From positions 1 through 14,752 of the forward strand of contig SIBB01000040.1 of assembly GCA_009695395.1 (NCBI GenBank): DNA of 14,752 nucleotides, read 5' to 3'. Positions 1 through 7,423 of the stretch are shown here, piece after piece. The translations under genes and the position numbers were made by a program. A model generated the notes under the pieces. The model saw only the letters and a list, made by a program, of their open reading frames with translations, ran no database searches and was not told where the DNA came from. The number at the start of each line of letters is the position of its first letter. The stretch's first letter is position 1. The stretch is from Pedosphaera sp. (GTDB taxonomy: Bacteria; Verrucomicrobiota; Verrucomicrobiia; Limisphaerales; SXTU01).

Positions 1-190
1 CCATGCCGCTGATGAGTTGGCCGGTGTGGCAGAAGGGCACGCCGCAATCCATGCAGCGCCCGCCCTGCTCGCGGAGCTTCGGCTCCGCCATGTGGTCGTG
101 GAACTCGCGCCAGTCGGCCGTGCGCGCGAGCGGCGAGCGGTCAGCGGGAAGTTCGCGGTTGAATTCGAGGAATCCAGTGGGTTTGCCCAT
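1..190 (-). CDS. gltD: Glutamate synthase small subunit, N-terminal fragment (cut by window edge)
   Basis: This is the first 63 codons of the beta subunit of NADPH-dependent glutamate synthase. That subunit passes electrons from NAD(P)H through FAD and iron-sulfur clusters to the large subunit. The visible protein starts MGKPTGFLEFNRELPADRSP, the typical GltD opening, and contains CMDCGVPFCH, the start of the cysteine-rich region that binds the [4Fe-4S] clusters. The ATG lies at 190-188, 61 bases downstream of the gltB stop on the same strand, so the two are very likely co-transcribed as gltBD. No Shine-Dalgarno sequence is visible before the ATG. The FAD- and NAD-binding parts lie outside the window. 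Confidence 0.95.
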   Translation of the reverse strand, partial: MGKPTGFLEFNRELPADRSPLARTADWREFHDHMAEPKLREQGGRCMDCGVPFCHTGQLISGM

Positions 191-251
191 GAGTCAGTGG
201 AGGAAAGTGGCTTCGGTGTTCGTTTGGTTGCGGTGTGTCGGTCGGTGCGAA

Positions 252-3200
252 TCAACCGCCACCCACGCGCGCGGCGTCCTTGGAGTTTTCCTCGAAGGCG
301 GCGTTGAGAGCATCGTCCCCGGTGAGCCCGGCGGCTTGGGCTTTCTTGATGGCTTGGAGCACGCGCTCGTAGTCCTTCGGCATGACCTTCACGAACTTCG
401 GCACGTTCGCGTTCCAGAGCGCGAGGACGTTGCGGCCCTTGTCGGAGCCGGTGTAGAGGACGTGCTTCGCAATCAGCGCGCGCAGGTCGGCGATTTCATC
501 GGGGTTCTCCAGCTTCTGCAAGCCGACCATCTGCTTGTTGCAGTTGCGGGCGAAGGTGCCGTCCTCGTCGAGCACGTAGGCGACGCCGCCGCTCATGCCC
601 GCCGCGAAGTTGCGGCCCGTCTTGCCTAGCACGATGACCGTGCCGCCGGTCATGTATTCGCAACCGTGGTCGCCGACGGACTCGACGACCGTCTTCACGC
701 CGGAGTTGCGGACGCCGAAGCGCTCGCCGGCCATGCCGCGGAAGTAAGCCTCACCAGCGGTCGCGCCGTAGAGGGCGACGTTGCCGATAATCATGTTCTC
801 CTCGGCGCGGAAGGTGGAGCCACCGGGCGGGTAGATGATGAGCTTGCCGCCGGAAAGGCCCTTGCCGGCGTAGTCGTTGGCATCGCCTTCGAGACGAATG
901 GTTACGCCGGGCGGGACGAACGCGCCGATGCTCTGGCCAGCCGAGCCTTTGAAGTGCAATTGAACCGTGTCTTCGGGTAAGCCCGCTGCGCCGTGGCGAC
1001 GGGTGATTTCGTTGCCGAGAATCGTGCCGACCACGCGGTTGACGTTTCGGATGGGCAACTGGACGACGACCTTTTTCTTCTCATCAATCGCCGGCTTGCA
1101 CGCGTCGAGCAGGTGCGTCATGTCGAGCGACTTCTCCAAGCCGTGGTCTTGTGCCATCTGGCAGTAGCGGCCGACGCCATCGGCCACATCGGGCGCGTGC
1201 AGGATGCTGGAGAGGTCGAGACCGCTCGCCTTCCAATGTTCGGCGGCTTTGCGGGCTTCGAGCCGGTCCACGCGACCGACCATCTCGGCGATGGTGCGGA
1301 AGCCGAGTTGCGCCATGAGCTCGCGAACTTCCTGGGCGATGAAGGTCATGAAGTTGACCACGTCCTCGGGCTTGCCGGGGAAGAGGCCGCGCAGCTTCGG
1401 GTTCTGCGTGGCGACGCCGACGGGGCAGGTGTTCAGATGGCAAACGCGCATCATGATGCAGCCCATCGCGACGAGCGGGCCGGTGGCGAATCCAAATTCC
1501 TCCGCGCCGAGCAGCGCGGCCATGATGACGTCTCGACCGGTCTTCAACTGGCCGTCCGCCTCGACGGCGATGCGCGAGCGCAGGTTGTTCAACACGAGCG
1601 TCTGGTGCGTCTCGGCGAGGCCGAGTTCCCACGGAATGCCCGCGTGCTTGATGGAGGTCTGCGGCGACGCGCCAGTGCCGCCGTCGAAGCCGGAGATGAG
1701 CACGACATCCGCGTGCGCCTTGGCGACGCCGGCGGCGATGGTGCCCACGCCCACTTCCGCGACTAGCTTGACGCTGATGCGGGCACGGCGGTTGGAGTTC
1801 TTGAGATCGTGAATCAGCTCCGCGAGGTCTTCGATGGAGTAGATGTCGTGGTGCGGAGGCGGGGAAATCAAACCGACACCGGGCGTTGAGTGCCGAACCT
1901 TCGCGATCCACGGATAGACCTTGGTGCCGGGAAGCTGGCCGCCTTCGCCGGGCTTCGCGCCCTGCGCCATCTTGATTTGCAGCTCGTTGGCGTGCGTGAG
2001 GTAGAGGCTCGTGACGCCGAAGCGCCCGGACGCGACCTGCTTGATGGCGCTGTTCTTCGAGTCGCCGCGCTCGTTGGTCCACGCGTAGCGCGCGGGGTCT
2101 TCGCCGCCTTCGCCGGTGTTGCTCTTGCCGCCGATGCGGTTCATCGCGATGGCGAGCGTCTCGTGCGCCTCGCCGGAGATGGAGCCGTAGCTCATCGCGC
2201 CGGACTTGAAGCGCTTCATGATGACGGCGACCGACTCGACCTCCTCGATGGGAATCGCCGTGGCGGGCTTAAACTCCAGCAGGCCGCGCAAGGTGTAGAT
2301 GTCCTTGAGTTGGGTGTTCACCAGCGCGCTGTATTCCTTGAAGGTCTTGTAATCCGCGTTGCGGACGGCCTTCTGGAGCTTGTGGACGGTCTGCGGGTTG
2401 AAGAGATGAATTTCGCCGTCCGCGCGCCATTGATACTGGCCGCCAGCCTCGAGCGTGTGGCCGTTCGTGGGCCGGTCGGGGAACGCGTGCTCGTGGCGGG
2501 TCAGAACTTCCTTCGCGATGTCCTCGATGCTGATCCCGGCGACGCGCGAGGCGGTCCAGGTGAAATACTTGTCAATGACCGCGTCGCTCAAGCCGATGGC
2601 CTCGAAGATTTGCGCGCCGCGATAGCTCTGGATGGTGCTGATGCCCATCTTGGAGGCGACCTTCACGATGCCCTTCACGGCCGCCTTGGTGAAGTTCTTC
2701 ACGGCGGTCTTGTGGTCCACGCCGACGAGCAGCCCCTGCCGAATCATGTCGTCCAGAGTTTCGTAGGCGAGATACGGATTGATGGCGCCGCAGCCGTAGC
2801 CGATGAGCAACGAGAAGTGATGCACCTCGCGCGGTTCGCCGGACTCGAGCACGAGGCCCACGCGCGTGCGCGTGCCCTCGCGGATGAGGTGGTGATGCAC
2901 GCCGGCCACCGCGAGCAGCGCGGGGATGGGCGCGTTGTCTTTATCCACGCCACGGTCGGAGAGGATGATGATGTTCGCGCCGTCCTTGATGGCCTTGGTC
3001 GCGGCCTCGCACAACTCGTCCATCGCCTTCTCCAAACCCGCCGTGCCTTCCGACGCTTTGAACAGCGTGAGCAGCGTGGCGGACTTGAAGTGCGGGTGGT
3101 TGAGGTGCTTGAGCTTGGCGAACTCCTCGTTGCTGAGGATGGGCTGCTTCAACTCGATGAGCCGGCAGCTCTCGGGCTGCGGATTGAGCAGGTTGCGCTC

Positions 3201-4880
3201 GGAGCCGATGGTCGTCTCGGCGCTCGTGACAATCTCCTCGCGGATGCAATCAATGGGCGGGTTCGTGACCTGCGCGAAGAGCTGCTTGAAATAGTTGTAG
3301 AGCAACTGCGGCTTCTGCGAGAGCACCGCGATGGGCGTGTCCGTGCCCATCGAGCCGACGGCCTCGACGCCGTCGCGTGCCATCGGGACCATCAGCATCC
3401 GCAAGTCCTCGAAGGTGTAGCCGAACGCGGATTGCCGGTGCAGCACGGTGTCGTGGTCCGGCTCTGGCAGATGCGGCGCGTCAGGGAGCTTGTCCAGCTC
3501 GACCATGTTCTCGTTAATCCACTGGCGGTAAGGCTGAGACTTGCAAATGGCTTCCTTGATTTCCTCATCGGCCACAATGCGGCCCAGCGCAGTGTCCACG
3601 AGGAACATGCGGCCCGGCTGGAGACGGCCCTTGTGCAATACGCGCTCCGGAGCGATGTCCAAGACGCCGACTTCTGACGCCATGATGACGAGGTCGTCTT
3701 TCGTGACGTAGTAGCGGGAAGGACGCAGGCCGTTGCGGTCGAGGCACGCGCCGATTTGCACGCCATCCGTGAAGGCCACGGACGCGGGACCATCCCAGGG
3801 CTCCATGAGGCAGGAGTGATATTCGTAGAACGCCTTGCGTTCGTCGCTCATGGACTCGTGATTCGTCCACGGCTCGGGGATCATCATCATCATCGCGTGC
3901 GCGAGCGGGCGGCCGCCGAGCACGAGCAGTTCGAGGCAGTTGTCGAACATCGCCGAGTCGGAGCCGTTCGGGTTGATGATGGGGAAAATCTTCTTGATGT
4001 CCTTGCCGAAGAGGTCGCTCTCGAACATGGACTGGCGGGCGTGCATCCAGTTGATGTTGCCGCGCAGCGTGTTGATCTCGCCGTTGTGCGCGATGTAGCG
4101 ATACGGGTGCGACCGCTCCCAGCTCGGGAAGGTGTTCGTCGAGAAGCGCGAGTGGACCAGCGCCAGCGCCGACTCCATGTCCGGGTCGCGCAGCTCGGGG
4201 TAATACGCATCCACCTGCGCGGGCATGAGCATGCCTTTGTAAACAATGGTCCGGCAGGACACGCTCGGCATATACCACTCCTGCGTGCCGCGCTCGCCGG
4301 AGTTGCGGATCTCGGTCAGCGCGCGCTTGCGGATAACGTAGAGCTTCCGCTCGAAGGCAAGTTCGTCCTTCGCCTTGCGGACATTGCGCTCGATGAAGCA
4401 CTGGCGAATGGCCGGTTCCGTCGCGACCGCCGTGGGTCCGAGCGAGGAACTGTCCGTGGGCACCGTGCGCCAGCCGAGGACCGAGTGGCCCTCCTCGCGC
4501 ACCACGCGCTCGAAGACGCGCTCGCAGTGGTGCCGGTCGGTCTCGTCCTTCGCCATGTAAATCATGGCCACGCCGTAGCGTCCGGGCGCGGGAAGCACGA
4601 AGCCGTTCTCCTTCGCCGCCTTGGTGAAGAACTTGTGCGGGAGCTGAATCAGGATGCCCGCGCCATCGCCCGTGTTCGGCTCGCAGCCGCACGCGCCGCG
4701 ATGGTCGAGGTTGACGAGAATCTGGATGCCCTGCTGGACGACCTCGTGGGACTTCTTGCCCTTCATGTTCACGATGAACCCGACGCCGCAGGCGTCGTGC
4801 TCGAACTGAGGGTCGTAAAGTCCCTGCTTGGGCGGCAATCCTTGCCACCGCGTTTGCGTGCTCATTTGTTGGTCGTTCAT
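252..4880 (-). CDS. gltB: Glutamate synthase large subunit (GOGAT alpha)
   Basis: The large subunit of glutamate synthase takes the amide nitrogen of glutamine and transfers it to 2-oxoglutarate. It is central to ammonium assimilation in the cytoplasm. With the start used here it has 1542 residues, normal for the family. A short propeptide precedes Cys31 in HDACGVGFI, the expected N-terminal nucleophile of the class II glutaminase domain after processing. HNGEINTLRGNINWM (about 263-277) is the classic glutaminase motif. The central FMN/synthase domain contains GEGGEDP, and Cys1141, Cys1147 and Cys1152 (C-x5-C-x4-C) fit the [3Fe-4S] cluster. The C-terminal part fits the GXGXG beta-helix. The frame stays open far upstream to 5282, but that part translates repeat-like spacer DNA. 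Possible starts are ATGs at 4904, 4880 and 4865; none has a well-placed ribosome site. I chose 4880 as a compromise. gltD follows on the same strand. Confidence 0.96.
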   Translation of the reverse strand: MNDQQMSTQTRWQGLPPKQGLYDPQFEHDACGVGFIVNMKGKKSHEVVQQGIQILVNLDHRGACGCEPNTGDGAGILIQLPHKFFTKAAKENGFVLPAPGRYGVAMIYMAKDETDRHHCERVFERVVREEGHSVLGWRTVPTDSSSLGPTAVATEPAIRQCFIERNVRKAKDELAFERKLYVIRKRALTEIRNSGERGTQEWYMPSVSCRTIVYKGMLMPAQVDAYYPELRDPDMESALALVHSRFSTNTFPSWERSHPYRYIAHNGEINTLRGNINWMHARQSMFESDLFGKDIKKIFPIINPNGSDSAMFDNCLELLVLGGRPLAHAMMMMIPEPWTNHESMSDERKAFYEYHSCLMEPWDGPASVAFTDGVQIGACLDRNGLRPSRYYVTKDDLVIMASEVGVLDIAPERVLHKGRLQPGRMFLVDTALGRIVADEEIKEAICKSQPYRQWINENMVELDKLPDAPHLPEPDHDTVLHRQSAFGYTFEDLRMLMVPMARDGVEAVGSMGTDTPIAVLSQKPQLLYNYFKQLFAQVTNPPIDCIREEIVTSAETTIGSERNLLNPQPESCRLIELKQPILSNEEFAKLKHLNHPHFKSATLLTLFKASEGTAGLEKAMDELCEAATKAIKDGANIIILSDRGVDKDNAPIPALLAVAGVHHHLIREGTRTRVGLVLESGEPREVHHFSLLIGYGCGAINPYLAYETLDDMIRQGLLVGVDHKTAVKNFTKAAVKGIVKVASKMGISTIQSYRGAQIFEAIGLSDAVIDKYFTWTASRVAGISIEDIAKEVLTRHEHAFPDRPTNGHTLEAGGQYQWRADGEIHLFNPQTVHKLQKAVRNADYKTFKEYSALVNTQLKDIYTLRGLLEFKPATAIPIEEVESVAVIMKRFKSGAMSYGSISGEAHETLAIAMNRIGGKSNTGEGGEDPARYAWTNERGDSKNSAIKQVASGRFGVTSLYLTHANELQIKMAQGAKPGEGGQLPGTKVYPWIAKVRHSTPGVGLISPPPHHDIYSIEDLAELIHDLKNSNRRARISVKLVAEVGVGTIAAGVAKAHADVVLISGFDGGTGASPQTSIKHAGIPWELGLAETHQTLVLNNLRSRIAVEADGQLKTGRDVIMAALLGAEEFGFATGPLVAMGCIMMRVCHLNTCPVGVATQNPKLRGLFPGKPEDVVNFMTFIAQEVRELMAQLGFRTIAEMVGRVDRLEARKAAEHWKASGLDLSSILHAPDVADGVGRYCQMAQDHGLEKSLDMTHLLDACKPAIDEKKKVVVQLPIRNVNRVVGTILGNEITRRHGAAGLPEDTVQLHFKGSAGQSIGAFVPPGVTIRLEGDANDYAGKGLSGGKLIIYPPGGSTFRAEENMIIGNVALYGATAGEAYFRGMAGERFGVRNSGVKTVVESVGDHGCEYMTGGTVIVLGKTGRNFAAGMSGGVAYVLDEDGTFARNCNKQMVGLQKLENPDEIADLRALIAKHVLYTGSDKGRNVLALWNANVPKFVKVMPKDYERVLQAIKKAQAAGLTGDDALNAAFEENSKDAARVGGG

Positions 4881-4900
4881 CGTCACTGGCTGGCCGGCAT

Positions 4901-4912
4901 TCATCCCGGCAT
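4901..4912 (-). promoter_or_regulatory. Three-codon upstream ORF in the gltB leader
   Basis: On the minus strand ATG CCG GGA TGA runs 4912-4901. The purine run GAGGGAAG (4926-4919) lies 6 bases ahead of it, the best ribosome-binding-like sequence seen before any start in this window. Its TGA overlaps, as ATGA, an in-frame gltB ATG at 4904. This could couple translation to gltB, or be chance in a short leader. Confidence 0.3.
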
Positions 4913-4952
4913 GGAAAGCTTCCCTCGCTGTCGGAAAAACAGATTCAGTCTG

Positions 4953-4977
4953 GTCGCGCTGAAAAAAGCGGCGCGAC
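4953..4977 (-). promoter_or_regulatory. Hairpin in the gltB 5' leader
   Basis: GTCGCGC (4953-4959) and GCGCGAC (4971-4977) form a perfect 7-bp stem around an A-rich 11-base loop. A smaller inverted pair, CAGA/TCTG, lies just downstream in the gltB direction (4940-4952). It sits about 75-100 bases before gltB and could be a leader structure, an operator or an attenuator. It matches no riboswitch I recognise. Confidence 0.4.
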
Positions 4978-5110
4978 GTTAACAAACCACTTCGTGGGTG
5001 CAACGGCTTTTTGCATTCCCGCGTCCGCCTCGCCGCCAAACGAACCGGACCACTCCCGCGCCGAATCCCTCGGGCTGCCAGTGGCGAACATGCAGTCGCT
5101 TCATGAGCGT

Positions 5111-5150
5111 CCTCCCTCCCTCGCAGGGATGAGGGCCGGGGAGAGGGTGA
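5111..5150. repeat. REP-like palindromic element, copy 1
   Basis: A C/T-rich arm followed by a G/A-rich arm around a short CCCT-CGC-AGGG stem-loop (5118-5128), then GAGGGCCGGGGAGAGGG. It shares GGATGAGG, GAGGGCCGGGG and GAGAGGG blocks with the element at 14012-14054. Both resemble the extragenic G-rich palindromes that are dispersed in many copies in some bacterial genomes. Confidence 0.55.
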
Positions 5151-5212
5151 AACGTGCGGCGTTTTGTGACAACGAATGCGACATCCCTCTGGCCCAGCAA
5201 GAAACTGGGTGC

Positions 5213-5248
5213 CCCCCTTGGCTGTCCATGTGTGCGAAAGGGGGTTTT
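5213..5248 (+). terminator. Terminator-like stem-loop before the exbB promoter
   Basis: CCCCCTT (5213-5219) pairs with AAGGGGG (5238-5244) over an 18-base loop and is followed directly by TTTT. Read on the plus strand it looks like a weak intrinsic terminator or attenuator. No plus-strand gene lies upstream within the window, so its job is unclear and it may be chance. Confidence 0.25.
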
Positions 5249-5263
5249 CCACAAAGATTGAAC

Positions 5264-5292
5264 TTTGCCCACCCGCGCCCACTCCCTATAAG
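5264..5292 (+). promoter_or_regulatory. Candidate leaderless promoter for the exbB operon
   Basis: TATAAG (5287-5292) matches five of six bases of the sigma-70-type -10 box. TTTGCC (5264-5269) lies 17 bases upstream as a poor -35. The start of transcription would then fall at about 5299, exactly the exbB ATG, giving an mRNA with no 5' leader. This fits the absence of a Shine-Dalgarno sequence there. Confidence 0.35.
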
Positions 5293-5298
5293 AGACCG

Positions 5299-5952
5299 AT
5301 GCTGCCGACGTTACTCTCCGCGGGCGGGCCGGTTGTGTGGCTGCTGCTGCTCCTGAGCGCAGTGGCCATCGCCGTGTTTGTCGAGCGGGTGCTCCACTTC
5401 CACCGCGCGCAAATCAATTCCGCTGAGTTCCTCGCCGGCGTGCGCACGGTGCTCAAGCGCGACAACGTCGTCGAGGCGCTCTCCATCTGCGACGCCACGC
5501 CGGGCCCCGTCGCGCGGCTCGTGAAGAACGCCATCCTGAGCCGCGAGCGCGGTCGCGAGGGGGTGCGCGAGGCGCTGGAGGACACCGGGTTGCAGGAGGT
5601 GCCGCGCTTGGAGGAGAAGTTGAACATGCTCGCCACCATCGCGCAGATCGCGCCGCTGCTCGGGCTGCTGGGCACGGCGCTGGGCTTCATCAAGATGTTC
5701 GGCGTGATGGAGAGGGAGGGGCAGTTCGCGCACGCGGCGCTGCTCACCGGCGGCGTCTGGCAGGCGTTGGTCTGCACGGCGATGGGGCTGGCCGTGGCGA
5801 TTCCCTGCTACGTCGGCTACAACTACCTCGTCAGCCGCGTGAACCAGATCGTCCTCGACATGGAGAAGTCCTCGAACGAAATCTTGAACCTCGTCACGGG
5901 CGAGAATGGGAAGGCAGCGGCCAGCAGCCAGCGGCCAGCGGCCAGCAAATAA
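5299..5952 (+). CDS. exbB: ExbB/TolQ/MotA-family proton-channel subunit (variant)
   Basis: An inner-membrane protein of 217 residues from the MotA/TolQ/ExbB family, which forms the ring of TonB-type energising complexes. Three membrane segments are visible: near 8-30, a long one around 110-135 containing IAPLLGLLGTALG, and one around 150-175 containing ALVCTAMGLAVAIP. The polar channel threonines T126 and T160 are kept. The position of the family's conserved Glu (E176 of E. coli ExbB, in AEAL) is Gln155 here (WQAL). The last dozen residues (KAAASSQRPAASK) are encoded by a 7-base tandem repeat running almost to the stop codon. I chose ATG 5299 because the membrane segment follows at once and the upstream frame looks non-coding. 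It is the first gene of a four-gene operon, with exbD 18 bases downstream. The role in a TonB-like complex is inferred. Confidence 0.9.
   Translation: MLPTLLSAGGPVVWLLLLLSAVAIAVFVERVLHFHRAQINSAEFLAGVRTVLKRDNVVEALSICDATPGPVARLVKNAILSRERGREGVREALEDTGLQEVPRLEEKLNMLATIAQIAPLLGLLGTALGFIKMFGVMEREGQFAHAALLTGGVWQALVCTAMGLAVAIPCYVGYNYLVSRVNQIVLDMEKSSNEILNLVTGENGKAAASSQRPAASK
5913..5947 (+). repeat. 7-base tandem repeat (GCCAGCR x5) inside the 3' end of exbB
   Basis: Five consecutive 7-base units: GGCAGCG, GCCAGCA, GCCAGCG, GCCAGCG, GCCAGCA. The array ends three bases before the TAA stop (5950-5952) and encodes the low-complexity tail of ExbB. Its 35-base length and 7-base period equal those of the array at 11471-11505. 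Confidence 0.85.
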
Positions 5953-5970
5953 CCACACCCGCCATTGCCC

Positions 5971-6417
5971 ATGCGATTCCCCCGACACGCGCGCATCTTC
6001 AAAGGCCAACTCGACGCTGCGCCGTTCGCGGGGGTGTTCTTCCTAGTCCTGATCTTCATCACGTTCAACTCGCAGCTCGTCTTCACCCCCGGCGTGCGCG
6101 TGGAGCTGCCACAGGCGGAGGGTCTGCCGGGCACTGCGAATCCGACGATCTCCGTGGTGGTGGACCGCAGCGGACAGTTCTACTTCGAGAACCAGATCAT
6201 CGCCGAGCCAGAGCTGAAGCAACGGCTCCTCGCCGCTGCTGAGAAGACGCGGAACAGCGGCGCACAGCTCACGCTCGTGGTCCTCGCGGACACGCTCACG
6301 CCCAACGCGGTGCTCTTCCAACTTGGCGAGTTGGCCCGCGAGGCTGGCATCAAGGAGTTGCTGCAAGCCACGCGTCCGGGCACTCCGCCCGCGCCTCGCA
6401 AGGCACCGCTCCAATGA
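5971..6417 (+). CDS. exbD: ExbD/TolR-family protein lacking the canonical membrane Asp
   Basis: A 148-residue protein with a short cytoplasmic N-terminus, one membrane segment (about 19-37) and a periplasmic domain, as in ExbD and TolR, the peptidoglycan/TonB-side partner of ExbB. The membrane motif is LDAAPFAGVFFLVLIF. In canonical members the equivalent stretch is D/N-x-x-P-L-x-D, and the last Asp (D25 of E. coli ExbD) carries the proton. Here that position is Gly21, while the earlier acidic residue, Asp15, is present. The rest of the domain (ISVVVDRSGQFYFENQ, then LTLVVLADTLTPNAVL) follows the usual ExbD layout. I chose ATG 5971 over an in-frame TTG at 5965. The gene overlaps the next one by ATGA. 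Family membership is clear; how the complex is energised is not. Confidence 0.9.
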   Translation: MRFPRHARIFKGQLDAAPFAGVFFLVLIFITFNSQLVFTPGVRVELPQAEGLPGTANPTISVVVDRSGQFYFENQIIAEPELKQRLLAAAEKTRNSGAQLTLVVLADTLTPNAVLFQLGELAREAGIKELLQATRPGTPPAPRKAPLQ

Positions 6418-7196
6418 GTGCCATCGGGCCAAAAGCGGGGGCGTGGTCGCGGCGCCGTTGGGTCGCAGTGGTGCTCGGTATGTTCGCCTTGCACATCGCC
6501 GTGCTGTTTGTGGTTTCCTCCCGGCAGGAAAGAATTTCGAGGCGCGCCGAGTCTCGTGCCTCCGTTCGATGGCTTACCGATCCCGTGGGTGCGCGCAAGA
6601 CGCTCGACGCGCTCCTGCTCACCGACCCGACTCAGTTTGCGATGGTTCACTCGCGCGGTTTCTCCGGCGCGGCGTGGCTGCGGACGCAATCGCCGGACTA
6701 CCGCCCCGCAGAGTGGACCGAGGCGGAGCGTTCCCTCGCGCAGCCCACCCAGCTTCTGGGCGGCGCGTTTCGGCAGGCCGCCACCGCGAGTGAGCAGCCC
6801 CTTTTCGATCCCGCGCGGAAACCTGCCATCGCTCCGCCGCTCATCGCCGTCTCACAACCACCGCTGCGCGTCCGCTCGCAGTTGCTGGTGGAAGGCGCCG
6901 CCCGACTCCGTCCGCTCGTTCAGCCCCCGACCCTCAAGTCATGGCATCACTCCGACGTGCTCGCGGATACCCGCGTGCAACTGCTCGTCACCCCCGAGGG
7001 GCTTGTATTCTCGCCGCGCCTGGCCGGAGCCACCAGCGCGAAGGACCTGGTGCAACGCGCCGCCGACCTCCACGCGCTGGAGTTGACCCGGCAGCTCCGC
7101 TTCGAGCCAGCGGCGAAGAACAGCCGCACCTCCCTCGAAGGGGTGCTCATCTTCCAATGGCACACGACTGAGCCGCCCACAGCCGCGAAGCCGTGA
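6414..7196 (+). CDS. TonB-like energy transducer protein
   Basis: A 260-residue protein with one N-terminal membrane segment (about 16-34), a proline-containing linker, and a C-terminal domain (about 175-255) with the look of a TonB C-terminal fold. In that domain a strand with VTPEGLVFSPRLAG is followed by ALELTRQLRFEP and then LEGVLIFQWH. His27 in the membrane segment (FALHIAVLF) matches the essential His20 of E. coli TonB. The Ser found four residues before it in TonB is Met23 here. It starts in an ATGA overlap with the exbD-like gene, with AAGG about 10 bases upstream. Genetic linkage and this layout suggest it spans the periplasm and passes force or a signal from the ExbB/ExbD pair to an outer-membrane partner. 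No receptor gene is visible. Sequence similarity to true TonB is weak, so no gene symbol is given. Confidence 0.7.
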   Translation: MSAIGPKAGAWSRRRWVAVVLGMFALHIAVLFVVSSRQERISRRAESRASVRWLTDPVGARKTLDALLLTDPTQFAMVHSRGFSGAAWLRTQSPDYRPAEWTEAERSLAQPTQLLGGAFRQAATASEQPLFDPARKPAIAPPLIAVSQPPLRVRSQLLVEGAARLRPLVQPPTLKSWHHSDVLADTRVQLLVTPEGLVFSPRLAGATSAKDLVQRAADLHALELTRQLRFEPAAKNSRTSLEGVLIFQWHTTEPPTAAKP

Positions 7197-7197
7197 C

Positions 7198-7422
7198 ATG
7201 ACGCCCGAGGCCGTCATTTTAACCTACGTAGTTGTGTTGATGGGAGCCGTGACCGCCATCGGCGTGCTCCACGAGCGCAGGCGTCGCCGATTCGAGCCGG
7301 AGCCGACCGAGGATCACGTCTTCCGGTGCCGCAAGTGCAGCTACGTTTACACGGACGACGAGGACGTTGAGCTGTCTCGCTGCCCGAGTTGCGGAACCTC
7401 GAACGAGGTCGTGGAGTTTTAG
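7198..7422 (+). CDS. Small membrane-anchored zinc-ribbon protein
   Basis: A 74-residue protein of no family I can name. One membrane segment spans about residues 6-24, followed by a basic patch (HERRRRRF, 25-32) that should face the cytoplasm. It ends in a compact zinc ribbon with Cys44, Cys47, Cys62 and Cys65 (C-x2-C-x14-C-x2-C), rather like a rubredoxin-type or FmdB-like knuckle. It starts one base after the stop of the TonB-like gene, so it is almost certainly translated from the same mRNA and may belong to the same membrane complex. A role as assembly factor, metal sensor or regulator is conjecture. The open frame, four paired cysteines and tight spacing make it a real gene. Confidence 0.85.
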   Translation: MTPEAVILTYVVVLMGAVTAIGVLHERRRRRFEPEPTEDHVFRCRKCSYVYTDDEDVELSRCPSCGTSNEVVEF

Positions 7423-7423
7423 C

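Larger units (their letters stand above)
4881..5298. other. Divergent spacer between gltB and the exbB operon
   Basis: This 418-base stretch separates two outward-facing transcription units, so it should hold both promoters. It contains a hairpin in the gltB leader (4953-4977), a REP-like G/C-rich palindrome (about 5111-5150), a 7-bp stem followed by TTTT (5213-5248), and a candidate promoter ending at the exbB ATG (5264-5292). The open frames crossing it in both directions have no recognisable protein features. Their predicted peptides look like translated repeats, so I treat the region as non-coding. Confidence 0.7.

Noticed and set aside
1890..4982. Long plus-strand open frames (595 and 408 codons) opposite gltB
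   Set aside because: gltB is certain on the other strand. High GC at third positions gives long antisense frames, and these show no family motifs, only Arg/Ala/Val/Leu-rich composition.
4905..5282. In-frame N-terminal extension of gltB by about 126 codons
   Set aside because: It translates the REP-like element and spacer hairpins; the glutaminase Cys would be far too distant for a propeptide.
5176..5298. Upstream start for exbB adding 41 residues
   Set aside because: The added segment has no membrane or family character and overlaps the likely promoter.
4881..5298. Glutamine or other known riboswitch upstream of gltB
   Set aside because: Apart from simple hairpins I see no conserved riboswitch core; a covariance-model search of the Rfam glutamine classes would settle it.
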